Source: Campanula takesimana
Taxonomy: Eukaryota > Streptophyta > Magnoliopsida > Asterales > Campanulaceae
Length of the DNA: 64,000 nt
Assembly (NCBI GenBank): GCA_026119855.1
Contig: JAOWBW010001634.1
Span: forward strand, 173,552-237,551
Direction: 5' to 3'
The notes beneath the pieces were generated by a model. The model ran no database searches and had not been told where the DNA came from. It saw only the letters and a list, made by a program, of their open reading frames with translations. Every line of letters begins with the position of its first letter. Within the stretch, counting starts at the first letter, position 1. Made by a program: the position numbers and the translations under genes. Below, one piece after another: positions 46,561 to 56,826 of this stretch.

Positions 46561-48837
46561 TGAACGTCGTGGAGAGGGGTAGGGATATCCTACAAAACAT
46601 AGCATGTTTTGAACGGAGATCAAAAATTTGTTTATCTGTTTTTTTTTTTTTTTTTTTTTTTTGGAAATGCTAACTATAGAGGCGAATTTCTCAATGAAGC
46701 ATTTTAATCAAATTTTGATTTTAACTTAACCATGAGGTTCAATGCGCATAAAATCCTTCAGATTTTGTCCATTCGTTGAGAAGTAACTGGTGGTAGGAAA
46801 TCTGCTTGTCGCTGTTGTAGATGTAGCCCCCGTGTCGTTGGAGGACCTTGATATCCTTTGGGTCCTTGGTTTTTGGGGGAAGCCCTAACGTTGTGAGATG
46901 ACCTCGGTTTATCTTTGTCTGTGACGTTTGTCGGTAGCCACAATCCTTGGTTGTGGGAGGATGTTGTATCAACAGCCCTATTGTTTGTTCTTCGAGGTGA
47001 GGTGGCGAGGTGGGAACCCATCCTTATGACGCACGCCTAGGCCACCCTTATGGGTTTTCAACCTAGCGGGCTACTTCTTTGCGTCTTTTGGCACACCCTG
47101 TTTTTTTGCCTAGGCCTCCCTTACAGGTTTTCAACCTAGCGGGCTACTTTTTTAGTGCCTTTATTTTTTGTACATTTTTATGAGTGATCCAGTCGGCTTG
47201 ATTGTGACGGAGACTATATACTTTATTGTGGAGAGGACTAGCAAGGGCGCTTTTTTGAAAAGGCGGGAGAGAGTCCCTTTTATTGTGGTGAACTCATCGA
47301 GCGATGTATAAACACATAGCGGAAGGAAGACCTTACTTGACAGAAATAAGTGTTTAGCTCTTTTCTAAGATGTAGAAAAAAGAAGACTTGTCGAGACATA
47401 TGAAATTTGTCTTAGTCAATATTATCAAGTGATTGCTTGAATGGACTTTGTTGATTATTAGTCAAGATTAGAGCAAGCAATTAGGCTTAGTATATTTAAA
47501 CGTTGTGATCAATTGGAATTAGGATTCGATCGATGGCAAGATTGGAAGAGAATGTGTTTAGGAAAGATCGGTATTGATGGGACCGAGATTTACTAGGGAA
47601 AGATTGTATTTATAGAAAGGATTGGTCATTGATGGGACCGAGATTTGTTGTTTGTGCTTCACGCTATGACCGGACCTGAAGGTTGCCTACGTTCCCCTCA
47701 ATGCGAGGAGCTCAGGTCGCCGTAGTTCGGCATTGTACCGCCTTTGCTGAAGTTGGTGTCCTTCTGAAGGATGTTGATGCTTTGTTGATGTACATTGACT
47801 TTCTTCCTTGAGATGTCCTTTGAGGTGGACTCCTTTTGATGAACCTTTGATAGGTGAGCCTTTGGATACGGACCCTTTTGAGGCAAACTCCTTTTGAAGT
47901 GAACTCCGAGCTTGGATTCCTTGGGCCTTTTGAGGTGGGCTTGCTTATCATGGACTTCTTTTGTTCCTTTTGATGTGATGGGCTTTCAGAGTTAGCCCCT
48001 TCTCTTTTTTCTATTTTATTTATGCACACCCTTTCTTTTGCCTAGGCTGCCCTTTCGGGTTTTCAACCTAGCGGGCTTCTTTTTTTTTTTTTTTTTTTTT
48101 TTGAGAAGTGGGGAAATATTTGCCCTTAATATCTTTGAGTAATGGCCCTTTGTAGCTCTTGCTTTCATCCTCTTTGAGGGGCACATGGAGTCCTTTGCTT
48201 GGTTGGGCACGTGTAATCACGGCTGGATCTTGGCGGTTGAACAACAAAATCCTTGCCTCTTTCATTGTCTTGGGATGCCTTTGATGTTCATCAAGAATTT
48301 TCATAAGAAAGGTGTATCGAGTTGTTTATCGGGGATGTATATCAGATGTGCATCGAATTGTGTATCGAGAATATGTATGAAGGAAGACTTGCCATTAATG
48401 GTTTCTTCATGCCAATTGATCACAACATTTATTCACATCAAGATTAATTGTTTGCATTTACCATTTTTCATTTGTGTTAGGTCCATTCGTCCTTAATGAG
48501 TCATCATTGACTAGTATGCTTAGAAGTCAATTCATCATTTTGGGGACGTAGCAATCAATTGATAATAACAAGAAAGGCAATTTCAAGAGTGAATGCATAT
48601 TGCAAATAATGTCTCAAGTCTAGAGAGAATAGAAGGAAAATGACTCTTGTATTGATTTATATAACTATACATGTCCAAGTATGGACATTTGTAAAATAAA
48701 AGACACATATCTGGGATGGACTTTGGTGAGAATCTAGAACCTACGAGGCTGGAAGACTCCCTTTTTTTTAAGGGATGGGTTCCCACGACGTGCAGTAGTC
48801 AAGTAAGACGAAGGAAACTGAATCGAGAGCTAACTAA
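46561..48837. other. Gene-free repeat debris, 2.3 kb
   Basis: No gene is supported. Visible structure: a T-run at ~46637-46662; a ~45-bp motif (GCCTAGGCC...TTTTCAACCTAGCGGGCT) three times, at 47035-47080, 47108-47151 and 48040-48083, two of them preceded by GCACACCC; a T-run at ~48080-48101; and at 47670-47735 a motif TTGCCTACGTTCCCCTCA...CTCAGGTCGCCGTAGTTCGG that recurs at ~60497 and ~62030. The last resembles LTR motifs I associate with Tat-type Ty3/gypsy elements, a low-confidence recollection. Small open frames (46739-47021, 47698-48304) are low-complexity and lack known domains. Confidence 0.6.
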
Positions 48838-48911
48838 TTTTTTTTCTCTCTCTAGAATTCTCTCCTTTCTCATCACTAGGGTTTTGCCCTAGGGGCTTCT
48901 TGCCGGCGGCA

Positions 48912-49944
48912 ATGGCTGCTCCGGTGTCCTTTTTCCCTTCCTTGAACTCCAGCAATAGTAACCCTTATTACTCTCCTTCTCAGCCCGTCATGACCCCCTC
49001 AAACCCTAATTCTCCTTCGGCGGATCAAGCCTCCCATGCAAACCCTAATTCTCAGGCTACGCCGAATCATGTAGCGCCGTCATCTTCTATTGTAGCGCCG
49101 CCCAATGCATACCCTAATCTAGTGCCGTCTCTAAGCCTCCCCTCTACGCATGTATCCAAATCCTTTCCTGAATTATTCGCTCAACCGATAAATCCTTCTC
49201 CCAATGGGACCTCAGTACCCAAAAATAATGTTGCTACTCTTTCCGCTCTTCAAACTAGTCTTCACAAGGGCACGCCGTCTGTGAAGCTCTCAAAAGACGT
49301 TATTGATGCTTTTGCTAAGCCATTCAAGTTCTCTCTCGTTGGTAAATTCAGTAATGGTAGGCCTTCAATGGAGGATACTAGGATTGCTTTTGCCAAGTTT
49401 CATCTGAAAGGAAATTATAAGCTTGGACACCTGGATAACCGGCACATGCTAATCCAATTATCAACGGAGGAAGATTACCAGCGCCTCTTCATGAAAGTTG
49501 TATGGTATGTTAATCGTTTCCCTATGCGCACTTTAGCATGGTCACCATCTTGGAGGCCTGAAAAAGAATCACCTATTGTTCCCGTTTAGGTTGGATTCCC
49601 TGGTTTACCTATTCATCTTATTAACAAACCCTTTTTATTTACGGTTGCATCTATGATTGGAACTCCTCTTTCCCTTGATAAGGCTACGGCGGAGTTTTCA
49701 AGGACTAGTATTGCCAAAATCTTGGTTCAAATTGATGCTTTGAAAAAACTTCCTAATGAGATTTTCATAGATTGTAGTGATGCTTATTCAAGTTTCTACC
49801 AAAAGGTGGAGTATGATAATGTGCCAAAATATTGCAAACAATGTCTTGTTCTTGGGCATGATGTTTCGTCTTGTCGGAAGGTAAACCCTACTTCCAATAA
49901 TGCGAAAAGTGGGGTCTCAAATGAGCAGCCCATAAAGGTGAATG
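48912..49944 (+). pseudogene. LINE L9 ORF1, N-terminal part
   Basis: Start at 48912 (MAAPVSFFPSLNSS). A Pro/Ser/Asn-rich N terminus, a DUF4283-like domain (SLVGKFSNGRPSMEDTRIAF ~49340) and a CCHC knuckle YCKQCLVLGHDVSSC (~49830) are in one frame. A single TAG at 49588-49590 replaces the Trp of PVWVGFPGLP. At 49944 the frame runs into the copia B2 LTR. Apart from that stop and the insertion the ORF appears undamaged. Confidence 0.9.
49940..49944. repeat. Left 5-bp target-site duplication of copia B2
   Basis: GAATG here and at 58319-58323. Removing one copy and B2 rejoins LINE L9 ORF1 in frame. Confidence 0.95.
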
Positions 49945-50810
49945 TGTTGGTAGTGGTGCCCTAGGCACGTTTAATAAACGTTGTAATTGTTATCATTTAT
50001 TTCATATCAATAAAAGAGATGTTTTGATTATTATTGTTGTTCATGTTTACTTATAATAATCCCCGTCCCTAGTACTTGTTAAGCACTAGTATAAAGGCTA
50101 AATGATCATGGGATGATCATGTTAGATTTATGGGTACTTGTTTGGAACAAGGTACTGGACATGACCCGCTGTGTGAGATTTATGTCATGGTCTATGTCGT
50201 ACATATATCTCATATTAGTTATGTCATTTGAATCCTTAGACATGAAGTTATTATAGTCTTCCACTTGATGAACATTGTGTTTGACATATTCAAACGCTAC
50301 CTTAACACGGTAGTTATAAAGGGTATGATTGGCATAATCGGATTCCCGTTGGGAAGAATAATAAGCTAAATGGATTTGTCCCTCCACGGAGAGATGTCAA
50401 GCTTGGGCCTCTCGTAGGAATGATGTTGATGAAATGTTCGGCCGGACTCAAATGGATTGATTGGATCAATGTCATTTGGATTATCAACATATTCGGAATC
50501 GAGAAAGTATTGAACGAAACAAGTTGACTGTTTGACCATGACTTGTGTTCAATGACATCGTGGACAAAGGGATTGTGACATATTCTAAAGGAATGCGAAC
50601 TTGTATCTAGTTATACTATTTGGGTAGGTATGACGGTTTGCTAGAACCTAATCATATCTTATGGGATCATGTTTGAGCTCATTGCCAACTTAGTATAATC
50701 CTAGAGGGTCACACACAATAGAACGAATCTAAAATAAAAGGACTATATTGGAATTTGGGTTCGAAGGACTTCAAGGGAATTTCTGGAAAGATCTGGGCCT
50801 CCTGGTCAAC

Positions 50811-50895
50811 CAAGCGGGCGCTTGGGTTGAACCAGGCGGGCGCCTGTTCAAGCCGAAATTGGCCTTAACCTTCTGCCCAAACAGGCGGGCGCCTG
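50811..50895 (+). promoter_or_regulatory. Three palindromes in U3 of the B2 5' LTR
   Basis: CAAGCG-GG-CGCTTG at 50811-50824 and CAGGCG-GG-CGCCTG at 50833-50846 and 50882-50895. Each has 6-bp arms around GG. They sit upstream of the TATA box, where enhancer elements of copia LTRs usually lie. Function is inferred from position and symmetry only. Confidence 0.55.
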
Positions 50896-50977
50896 GTGCT
50901 CCCGATTGGGAATTTCCTAATTCGATTTAGGAAGGTTTTTGGCACAAGATTCCTATTTGGAATAGGTCTTAATTGTG

Positions 50978-50985
50978 TATAAAAA
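50978..50985 (+). promoter_or_regulatory. TATA box of the B2 5' LTR
   Basis: TATAAAAA in the context GTGTATAAAAACCCC; the same site in the 3' LTR is at 57857-57864. It is the only strong TATA box I see in this half of the LTR. Confidence 0.65.
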
Positions 50986-51441
50986 CCCCAATTCGGGCAG
51001 ACCATATGGACAAGTGCTTTTGTGAGTCTCAAAGAGTTTGAGAGAGATATTATTTTGTTCTAAGATATCCTTGATTGAGGAACAAAATAATTCACAAATA
51101 AATTCCATATAGTTCTTTATTATATTGTGAAAGTGTGTTTCATAATATTGGTCTAGCAACCAAGATCAAAGAAGCTCCTTTGATATTCGTTCGAAGTGTG
51201 GATACCGCTAGAGGGTGAAAATCATCATCTTCAAAGTTCGTGTTCAAGCTTTGTGATCGTGATCAAGTCTTCAAGTTTCTCCACCAAAGACCAAGAGAAA
51301 ATTTGATAGCCATCAAGGGTTAGTTATTCCTTATTCATCTTGTTGTATTTGATTTAATCATATGAACGGATCCATGGCTTTGGGTTTCTTAAAATTTTAA
51401 TTGCTATATTCCGCTGCGCATGTTACTACGAAACCCAACAG

Positions 51442-51453
51442 TGGTATCAGAGC
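51442..51453 (+). other. Primer binding site of copia B2
   Basis: TGGTATCAGAGC, one base after the LTR, complementary to the initiator tRNA-Met 3' end. Confidence 0.94.
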
Positions 51454-52856
51454 CCCGTTCATGTTGATTAATTCAATACTTGGATCATGTTGTGTGTATA
51501 TAAATTGTTTATGTGCCAAGCATGATATGAATATTGGATTATATGATGTTTATGTGTTTTGTGATTTTATGTGGTTTATTGTTTTTCCAACTTTAATCGC
51601 ACGATTCAATCGCAATAAAAATTATGGTGGATTTAAAATTGTTTGGATTATCAATTTTTGATTGGATCAAAGTTTTGATATTCTAGGGATTCAAGAATAA
51701 ATCGTTTATTCAAGGTTTTGTTGATCATGGTGATTGGATCACCAAGAACACCAAATCCTCATTGAATCGGGAAAAACAATTCTGAGACAAATTTTGGAAC
51801 TTTAAAAGTTTGATTTTCCTATTTGTTTTAGTCTTGTGATTCTAAGATTGGTTCAAGGTTTGGATGGCTAATCTGCGTTCATCGAGATTGTGTTTCCCAA
51901 ACTTGATCGCAATCAAAGTCTCAAAGATAAAACGAAGTTAGAATTATGAAGAGTTCATAATTTCTAAAATTGAGAAACAAAGTTCTTGATTCAATGATTG
52001 GAGATCCATGTGGAATTGTGAATGCAATTGGCCTACGTTCATCGAGACCATCTATTGCTTAGTTTCGGCCACATGGACTACTTTCTTGGTTTCTTGAATT
52101 AGTGCGGGATTGTGGTTGCCTAATGGCTTAGTTCGACCGCACTTCTTGTTGTCTTGATTTGGAGATAATAACCAAAGTTCAAATAGTCTCATCCTCATAA
52201 TTATAGAGAAACTAATGACACATAAATATTATGCTTAAATTAATGGGATTAATTTAGTGGCTAAACTTGATGTGTAACATGTTTATATTATGTGCTCATA
52301 AATGTGTTATATGCTATATGTAATGAACCTTCAAGGAAAGTTTTAAGTCTTTTATTGCCATGCCATGATTAAAACACTTGTTAGTACATAAGTGACTCTA
52401 ATGTAGATTCGCCCTAGCGAGATGCATTAAATTTATTTATGTATGAGCAAGATAGATAATGTGGGCACGCCCTAGCGGGACACATTAACTGTGCGTTTAA
52501 AATGGTTAGACTTAATTGGGCGTCAAAACAGTTTTGGGCCTAGGCAAAGATGAGGTTTAACATGCTTTTTGAAATTGGATTTCTTAAAGAATCTCATAAA
52601 AGGAACTAAGAGTCATATGAGATATGATTGACAAGAGTTGTCTACCTAATTAATTTGATTTTGTGTAATCCGCCTTAGCGGACTTGAAATTAAATTAAAG
52701 TTGGATCTTAAACCCATTTGAATTATATTATACATTGGATGTATATGAAGGTTATATAATTTAGTGGGAGTATTTTGTTTGAAAAATACATTACTTATCT
52801 CTTTAATGAAAATCGGTACTTATTAAATTTTGGAAATTTTTGCATATTTGTAGATA
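51454..52856 (+). other. Copia B2 untranslated leader
   Basis: 1.4 kb without a credible gene. It contains diverged versions of the leader motif seen in B1: ~52012-52075 (with an insertion) and ~52105-52142 (GGGATTGTGGTTGCC...GGCTTAGTTCGACCGCAC). The stretch just before gag (~52600-52856) is strongly similar to B1 27410-27666. Confidence 0.7.
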
Positions 52857-54347
52857 ATGACTAATAACACTCAATCAATGTCGTTGCGATCGATCCTTGA
52901 GAAGGATAAGCTCGAAGAGAATGGTACAAACTTTATGGATTGGATCCGAAGCATAAGAATTGTTCTTAGGCAAGAAGATAAGTTGTACATTCTCGATGGG
53001 CCTCTCCCTGCTGAACCACCGCCTACTGCCCCTAGGGTAGAAAGAGACAATTACAAGAAACATCGTAATGATTCTAGAGATGTAAGTTGTCTCATGCTTG
53101 CTGCTATGTGTTCAAAACTCCAACAAAGTTTGGAACATTTGGAAGCCTATGAGATAGGCGTGGAGTTAAGAACCATGTTTCAAGAGCAAGCTAGGCAAGA
53201 GAGGTACAAGACCATTGTTGCATTCACTACTAGTAAAATGAATGAAGGGCAACAAGTGAGTCCTCACTTTCTTAAAATGAAAGGTTATGTAGAGCACCTT
53301 GAGAAACTTGGCTATCCAATCCCATTGGAGCTAGCCACGGATCTCATTCTTAATTCATTGCCTAAAAGTTATAATCAGTTTGTGATGAATTATAACATGC
53401 ATGGAATGGATAAGAATCTCTCTGAGTTGCATGGGATGCTCAAAACTGCAGAGATGAAAATTGTGGAGAAAGGTTCTCCCGTGCTCTTGGTTCATGATGG
53501 GAAGAAGGCTAGTGCCAAAGGAAAGGGTAAGGCAAAAGTTGTCAAACCCAAGATAAGCAAGGCAAAGGTTGCCAAGGCTTCTGAGGCAAAACCTGATTCA
53601 CAAAAGGATGCAATTTGTTTCCATTGTCAAGAAATTGGTCATTGGAAACGTAATTGCAAGGCTTTCTTGGAAGAGCAAAAGAAGAAGAAGAGCAGCAAGG
53701 CTGCGTCGACTTCAGGTATCTATATGATAGATATTCTCCTTTCTACCACTGATTCTTGGGTATTGGATACCGGATGTGGTTCTCACATTTGTCTAAATGT
53801 GCAGGGATTAAAGAATAGGAGACTGCTTAAAGAAGGTGAAGTAGATCTACGTGTGGGGAATGGAGCAAGAGTTGCTGCATTAGCCGTAGGGACTTATGAA
53901 GTCACTTTACCTTCCGGATTAATTCTTGTTTTGAACAATTGTTATTATGTTCCGGATTTAAGCAGAAATATTATTTCAATTTCTTGTTTGGATAATGAAG
54001 GTTTTAAGTTTCTTATTGAGAATAAGAAATTTTCTATTTATTTAAATGATGTGCTTTATGGTATTGCTAATTCATTTAATGGCCTTTATATCTTGGATGT
54101 CAAGAATGAAAATAATGTCTATCATGTAAATAAGAAATCTAAACCTAATGATGTAAATCATACTTATTTGTGGCATTGCCGTCTTGGTCATATTAATGAG
54201 AAGCGTATCTCAAAACTCCATGGGGACGGACTTTTGAGTTCATGTGACTTAGAGTCATATGATACTTGTGAGTCGTGTCTTCTTGGAAAGATGACTAAGA
54301 CACCTTTTACCAAGTTGGGTGAAAGGGCAAGCGACTTATTGGGTTGA
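52857..54347 (+). CDS. Copia B2 gag, protease and integrase N-terminus
   Basis: A 496-codon frame starting MTNNTQSMSLRSILEKDKL, the same start context as B1 gag. Domains: gag (UBN2-like) about residues 1-200; basic Lys/Ala stretch; CCHC knuckle with C254, C257, H262, C267 (CFHCQEIGHWKRNC); aspartic protease with D304 in WVLDTGCGSHIC; pre-integrase zinc domain with H440, H445 and CESC near 472-475. It should continue into integrase, but one base appears missing at ~54343 (B1 and the protein family read LLGLIH-DVCGP), creating TGA at 54345-54347. Everything else is in frame. Confidence 0.93.
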   Translation: MTNNTQSMSLRSILEKDKLEENGTNFMDWIRSIRIVLRQEDKLYILDGPLPAEPPPTAPRVERDNYKKHRNDSRDVSCLMLAAMCSKLQQSLEHLEAYEIGVELRTMFQEQARQERYKTIVAFTTSKMNEGQQVSPHFLKMKGYVEHLEKLGYPIPLELATDLILNSLPKSYNQFVMNYNMHGMDKNLSELHGMLKTAEMKIVEKGSPVLLVHDGKKASAKGKGKAKVVKPKISKAKVAKASEAKPDSQKDAICFHCQEIGHWKRNCKAFLEEQKKKKSSKAASTSGIYMIDILLSTTDSWVLDTGCGSHICLNVQGLKNRRLLKEGEVDLRVGNGARVAALAVGTYEVTLPSGLILVLNNCYYVPDLSRNIISISCLDNEGFKFLIENKKFSIYLNDVLYGIANSFNGLYILDVKNENNVYHVNKKSKPNDVNHTYLWHCRLGHINEKRISKLHGDGLLSSCDLESYDTCESCLLGKMTKTPFTKLGERASDLLG

Positions 54348-56812
54348 TACATTCCGATGTATGCGGACCATTAAGTAGCAATGCTAGGGGAGGATTTCAA
54401 TACTTCATAACCTTCACTGATGATTATAGTAGATTTGGGTATGTTTACCTAATGAAACATAAAAGTGAAGCATTTGAGATATTTAGAATATTTCAAAATG
54501 AAGTAGAAAAACAACTTGGCAAAAGTATAAAGGCACTTCGATCAGATCGAGGTGGTGAATACTTAAGTCAAGAATTTGATGATCATCTAAAGAATTGTGG
54601 AATAGTTTCACAATTGACTCCACCCGGAACACCACAATGGAATGGTGTGTCCGAGAGGAGGAATCGGACTTTGTTAGACATGGTTCGATCAATGATGAGT
54701 CAAGTTGATCTTCCAATATCCTTTTGGGGTTACGCCCTAGAAACCGCTGCTTTCACACTAAATCAAGTTCCAACTAAATCGGTTCCAAAGACTCCATATG
54801 AGATGTGGAGTGGAAAGAAACCTAGTTTATCTTTCATGAGGATTTGGGGTTGCGAAGTTTATGTCAAGAGACTTATCTCTGACAAACTAGAACACAAATC
54901 TGATAAATGTATTTTCGTGGGATATCCTAAGGAAACTAAAGGATATTACTTTTACAACCGAGAGGACAACAAAGTGTTTGTTGCCCGAACTGGTGTCTTT
55001 CTAGAGAAAGAGTTTCTCTCCAAAGAAATCAGTGGGAGTAAAATAAATCTTGAAGAAATTCGAGACCCAGAAAATAACATTGAACCAATAGTGGAACAAG
55101 AACAAGAACCACAAGGAGTTGTGGAACCTGTTCAAAATACACAAGTAACTCACAGATCTAGTAGGTTACGATCCGAGCCCGAGAGATATGGATTTCTTGT
55201 AACGGATAGTAATGAGGTAGAAATCATTGAGAATGATGAACCGTCAACCTACCAAGAGGCGATGTCTTCTCCTGATTCGGACAAGTGGCTTGGAGCCATG
55301 GAATCCGAATTGCAATCCATGCAAGACAATCAAGTTTGGAATTTGATTGATGCGCCCGAAGGTGTAAAAACCATAGGATGCAAATGGGTCTTCAAGAAGA
55401 AGACTGACATGGATGGGAAGGTGCATACTTACAAAGCTAGGCTTGTAGCGAAGGGTTATAGGCAAGTTCATGGTATTGACTATGATGAGACCTTTTCACC
55501 CGTAGCAATGATCAAGTCTATAAGAATTTTGCTTGCCATTGCCGCATATCATGACTATGAAATATGGCAGATGGACGTCAAAACCGCTTTCCTTAATGGA
55601 AAACTCCAAGAGGATGTGTATATGACACAACCAGAAGGTTTTGAACAAGATTCTAAGGTATGCAAATTGCAAAGATCCATCTATGGATTGAAGCAAGCTT
55701 CAAGGAGTTGGAATCTCCGTTTTGATGAATCGGTCAAAGAGTTTGGCTTCATCAAGAACGAAGATGAGCCTTGTGTATACAAGAAGATTAGTGGGAGCAT
55801 AGTGCTATTCCTTATTTTATATGTGGATGACATATTGCTCATTGGAAACGACATTCCTACACTTCAGTCTGTGAAGACTTGGTTAGGAAAGTGCTTCGCA
55901 ATGAAAGATATGGGTGAAGCCGCATATATACTTGGCATTAAGATCTATAGAGATAGATCAAGGAGGCTACTTGGTTTAAGCCAAAGTACATACATTGACA
56001 AGGTCATTAGAAGATTCCGTATGGAAAATTCTAAGAGAGGCACCTTGCCCGTGTTACATGGAGTTTCTCTAAGCAAGACTCAATGTCCTAAGACAAAAGA
56101 TGAGCGTGAGAAAATGAATGATGTTCCATATGCTTCGGCAATTGGGTCCATCATGTATGCCATGATTTGTACTAGGCCGGATGTATCTTATGCTTTGAGC
56201 ATGACAAGTAGATATCAATCCGACCCTGGCGAAAATCACTGGATAGCTGTAAAAGCGATTCTTAAGTACTTGAGAAGAACTAAAGACTCGTTTTTGGTCT
56301 ATGGAGGAATGGAAGATGATCTCGTTGTAAATGCTTACACGGATGCAAGCTTCCAAACCGACAAAGATGATAGCCGATCGCAATCGGGTTTTGTGTTTAT
56401 GTTAAATGGTGGAGCTGTAAGCTGGAAGAGTTCCAAGCAAAGTACAACCGCTGATTCTACAACAGAAGCTGAGTATATTGCTGCATCGGATGCTGCAAAG
56501 GAAGCTGTTTGGATTAAGAAGTTCATAACTGAACTTGAAGTGGTTCCTAGTATTGCTAATCCAATAGACCTTTATTGCGATAATAATGGTGCTATTGCTC
56601 AAGCAAAGGAACCAAGAGCACATCAAAAATCCAAACACATACTTAGGCGTTTTCATATCATTCGAGAAATCGTTGATAGGGGAGACGTAAATATATGTAG
56701 AGTACCTACTGATGACAATGTTGCGGACCCGCTAACAAAGGGACTTCCACAAGCTAAACATGATGGTCATGTTAGGTCCATGGGTATTAGATACATGGGA
56801 GATTGGGCCTAA
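54344..56812 (+). CDS. Copia B2 integrase, reverse transcriptase and RNase H
   Basis: An 822-codon frame continuing the polyprotein after the frameshift; no AUG at its beginning. The integrase catalytic triad is visible as D in IHSDVCGP, D in RSDRGGEY and E in SERRNRTLLD. The C-terminal linker is followed by RVT_2 reverse transcriptase (WNLIDAPEGVKTIGCKWVFK, MDVKTAFLNG, catalytic YVDD at 55820-55831) and RNase H (YTDASFQTDKDD, TEAEYIAASDAA, CDNNGAIAQAKEP). It ends at TAA 56810-56812, overlapping the polypurine tract. All key residues are present; a single compensating base would make one continuous polyprotein of about 1318 residues, the normal copia length. Confidence 0.93.
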   Translation: MIHSDVCGPLSSNARGGFQYFITFTDDYSRFGYVYLMKHKSEAFEIFRIFQNEVEKQLGKSIKALRSDRGGEYLSQEFDDHLKNCGIVSQLTPPGTPQWNGVSERRNRTLLDMVRSMMSQVDLPISFWGYALETAAFTLNQVPTKSVPKTPYEMWSGKKPSLSFMRIWGCEVYVKRLISDKLEHKSDKCIFVGYPKETKGYYFYNREDNKVFVARTGVFLEKEFLSKEISGSKINLEEIRDPENNIEPIVEQEQEPQGVVEPVQNTQVTHRSSRLRSEPERYGFLVTDSNEVEIIENDEPSTYQEAMSSPDSDKWLGAMESELQSMQDNQVWNLIDAPEGVKTIGCKWVFKKKTDMDGKVHTYKARLVAKGYRQVHGIDYDETFSPVAMIKSIRILLAIAAYHDYEIWQMDVKTAFLNGKLQEDVYMTQPEGFEQDSKVCKLQRSIYGLKQASRSWNLRFDESVKEFGFIKNEDEPCVYKKISGSIVLFLILYVDDILLIGNDIPTLQSVKTWLGKCFAMKDMGEAAYILGIKIYRDRSRRLLGLSQSTYIDKVIRRFRMENSKRGTLPVLHGVSLSKTQCPKTKDEREKMNDVPYASAIGSIMYAMICTRPDVSYALSMTSRYQSDPGENHWIAVKAILKYLRRTKDSFLVYGGMEDDLVVNAYTDASFQTDKDDSRSQSGFVFMLNGGAVSWKSSKQSTTADSTTEAEYIAASDAAKEAVWIKKFITELEVVPSIANPIDLYCDNNGAIAQAKEPRAHQKSKHILRRFHIIREIVDRGDVNICRVPTDDNVADPLTKGLPQAKHDGHVRSMGIRYMGDWA

Positions 56813-56814
56813 GG

Positions 56815-56826
56815 CAAGTGGGAGAT
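56815..56826 (+). other. Polypurine tract of copia B2
   Basis: GGCAAGTGGGAGAT immediately before the 3' LTR and right after the pol stop codon. Confidence 0.8.

Larger units (their letters stand above)
49945..51440 (+). repeat. 5' LTR of copia B2 (1496 bp)
   Basis: TGTTGG...CCAACA termini. A TATA box (TATAAAAA) lies at 50978-50985, so transcription probably starts near 51010. Three 14-bp palindromes lie 80-170 bp upstream. Minus-strand open frames at 50106-50387 and 50953-51159 lie wholly in the LTR and recur in the 3' LTR only because the LTRs are copies. Confidence 0.95.

Noticed and set aside
46637..46662. T-run as the 3' end of another minus-strand LINE
   Set aside because: The sequence to its right lacks the conserved hairpin terminus and any ORF2 similarity.
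47698..48304. Lys/Pro/Ser-rich minus-strand ORFs near 48 kb
   Set aside because: They are low-complexity frames spanning T-runs and the three-copy motif, with no start context or domain.
50106..51159. Minus-strand ORFs of 93 and 68 residues present twice (also 56988-58038)
   Set aside because: They lie inside the two LTRs of copia B2, so their conservation is trivial; no domain or start context supports a gene.
49945..51440. Solo LTR inside LINE L9
   Set aside because: It is followed by a priming site, full coding region and a second LTR, and the TSD is found only outside 58318.
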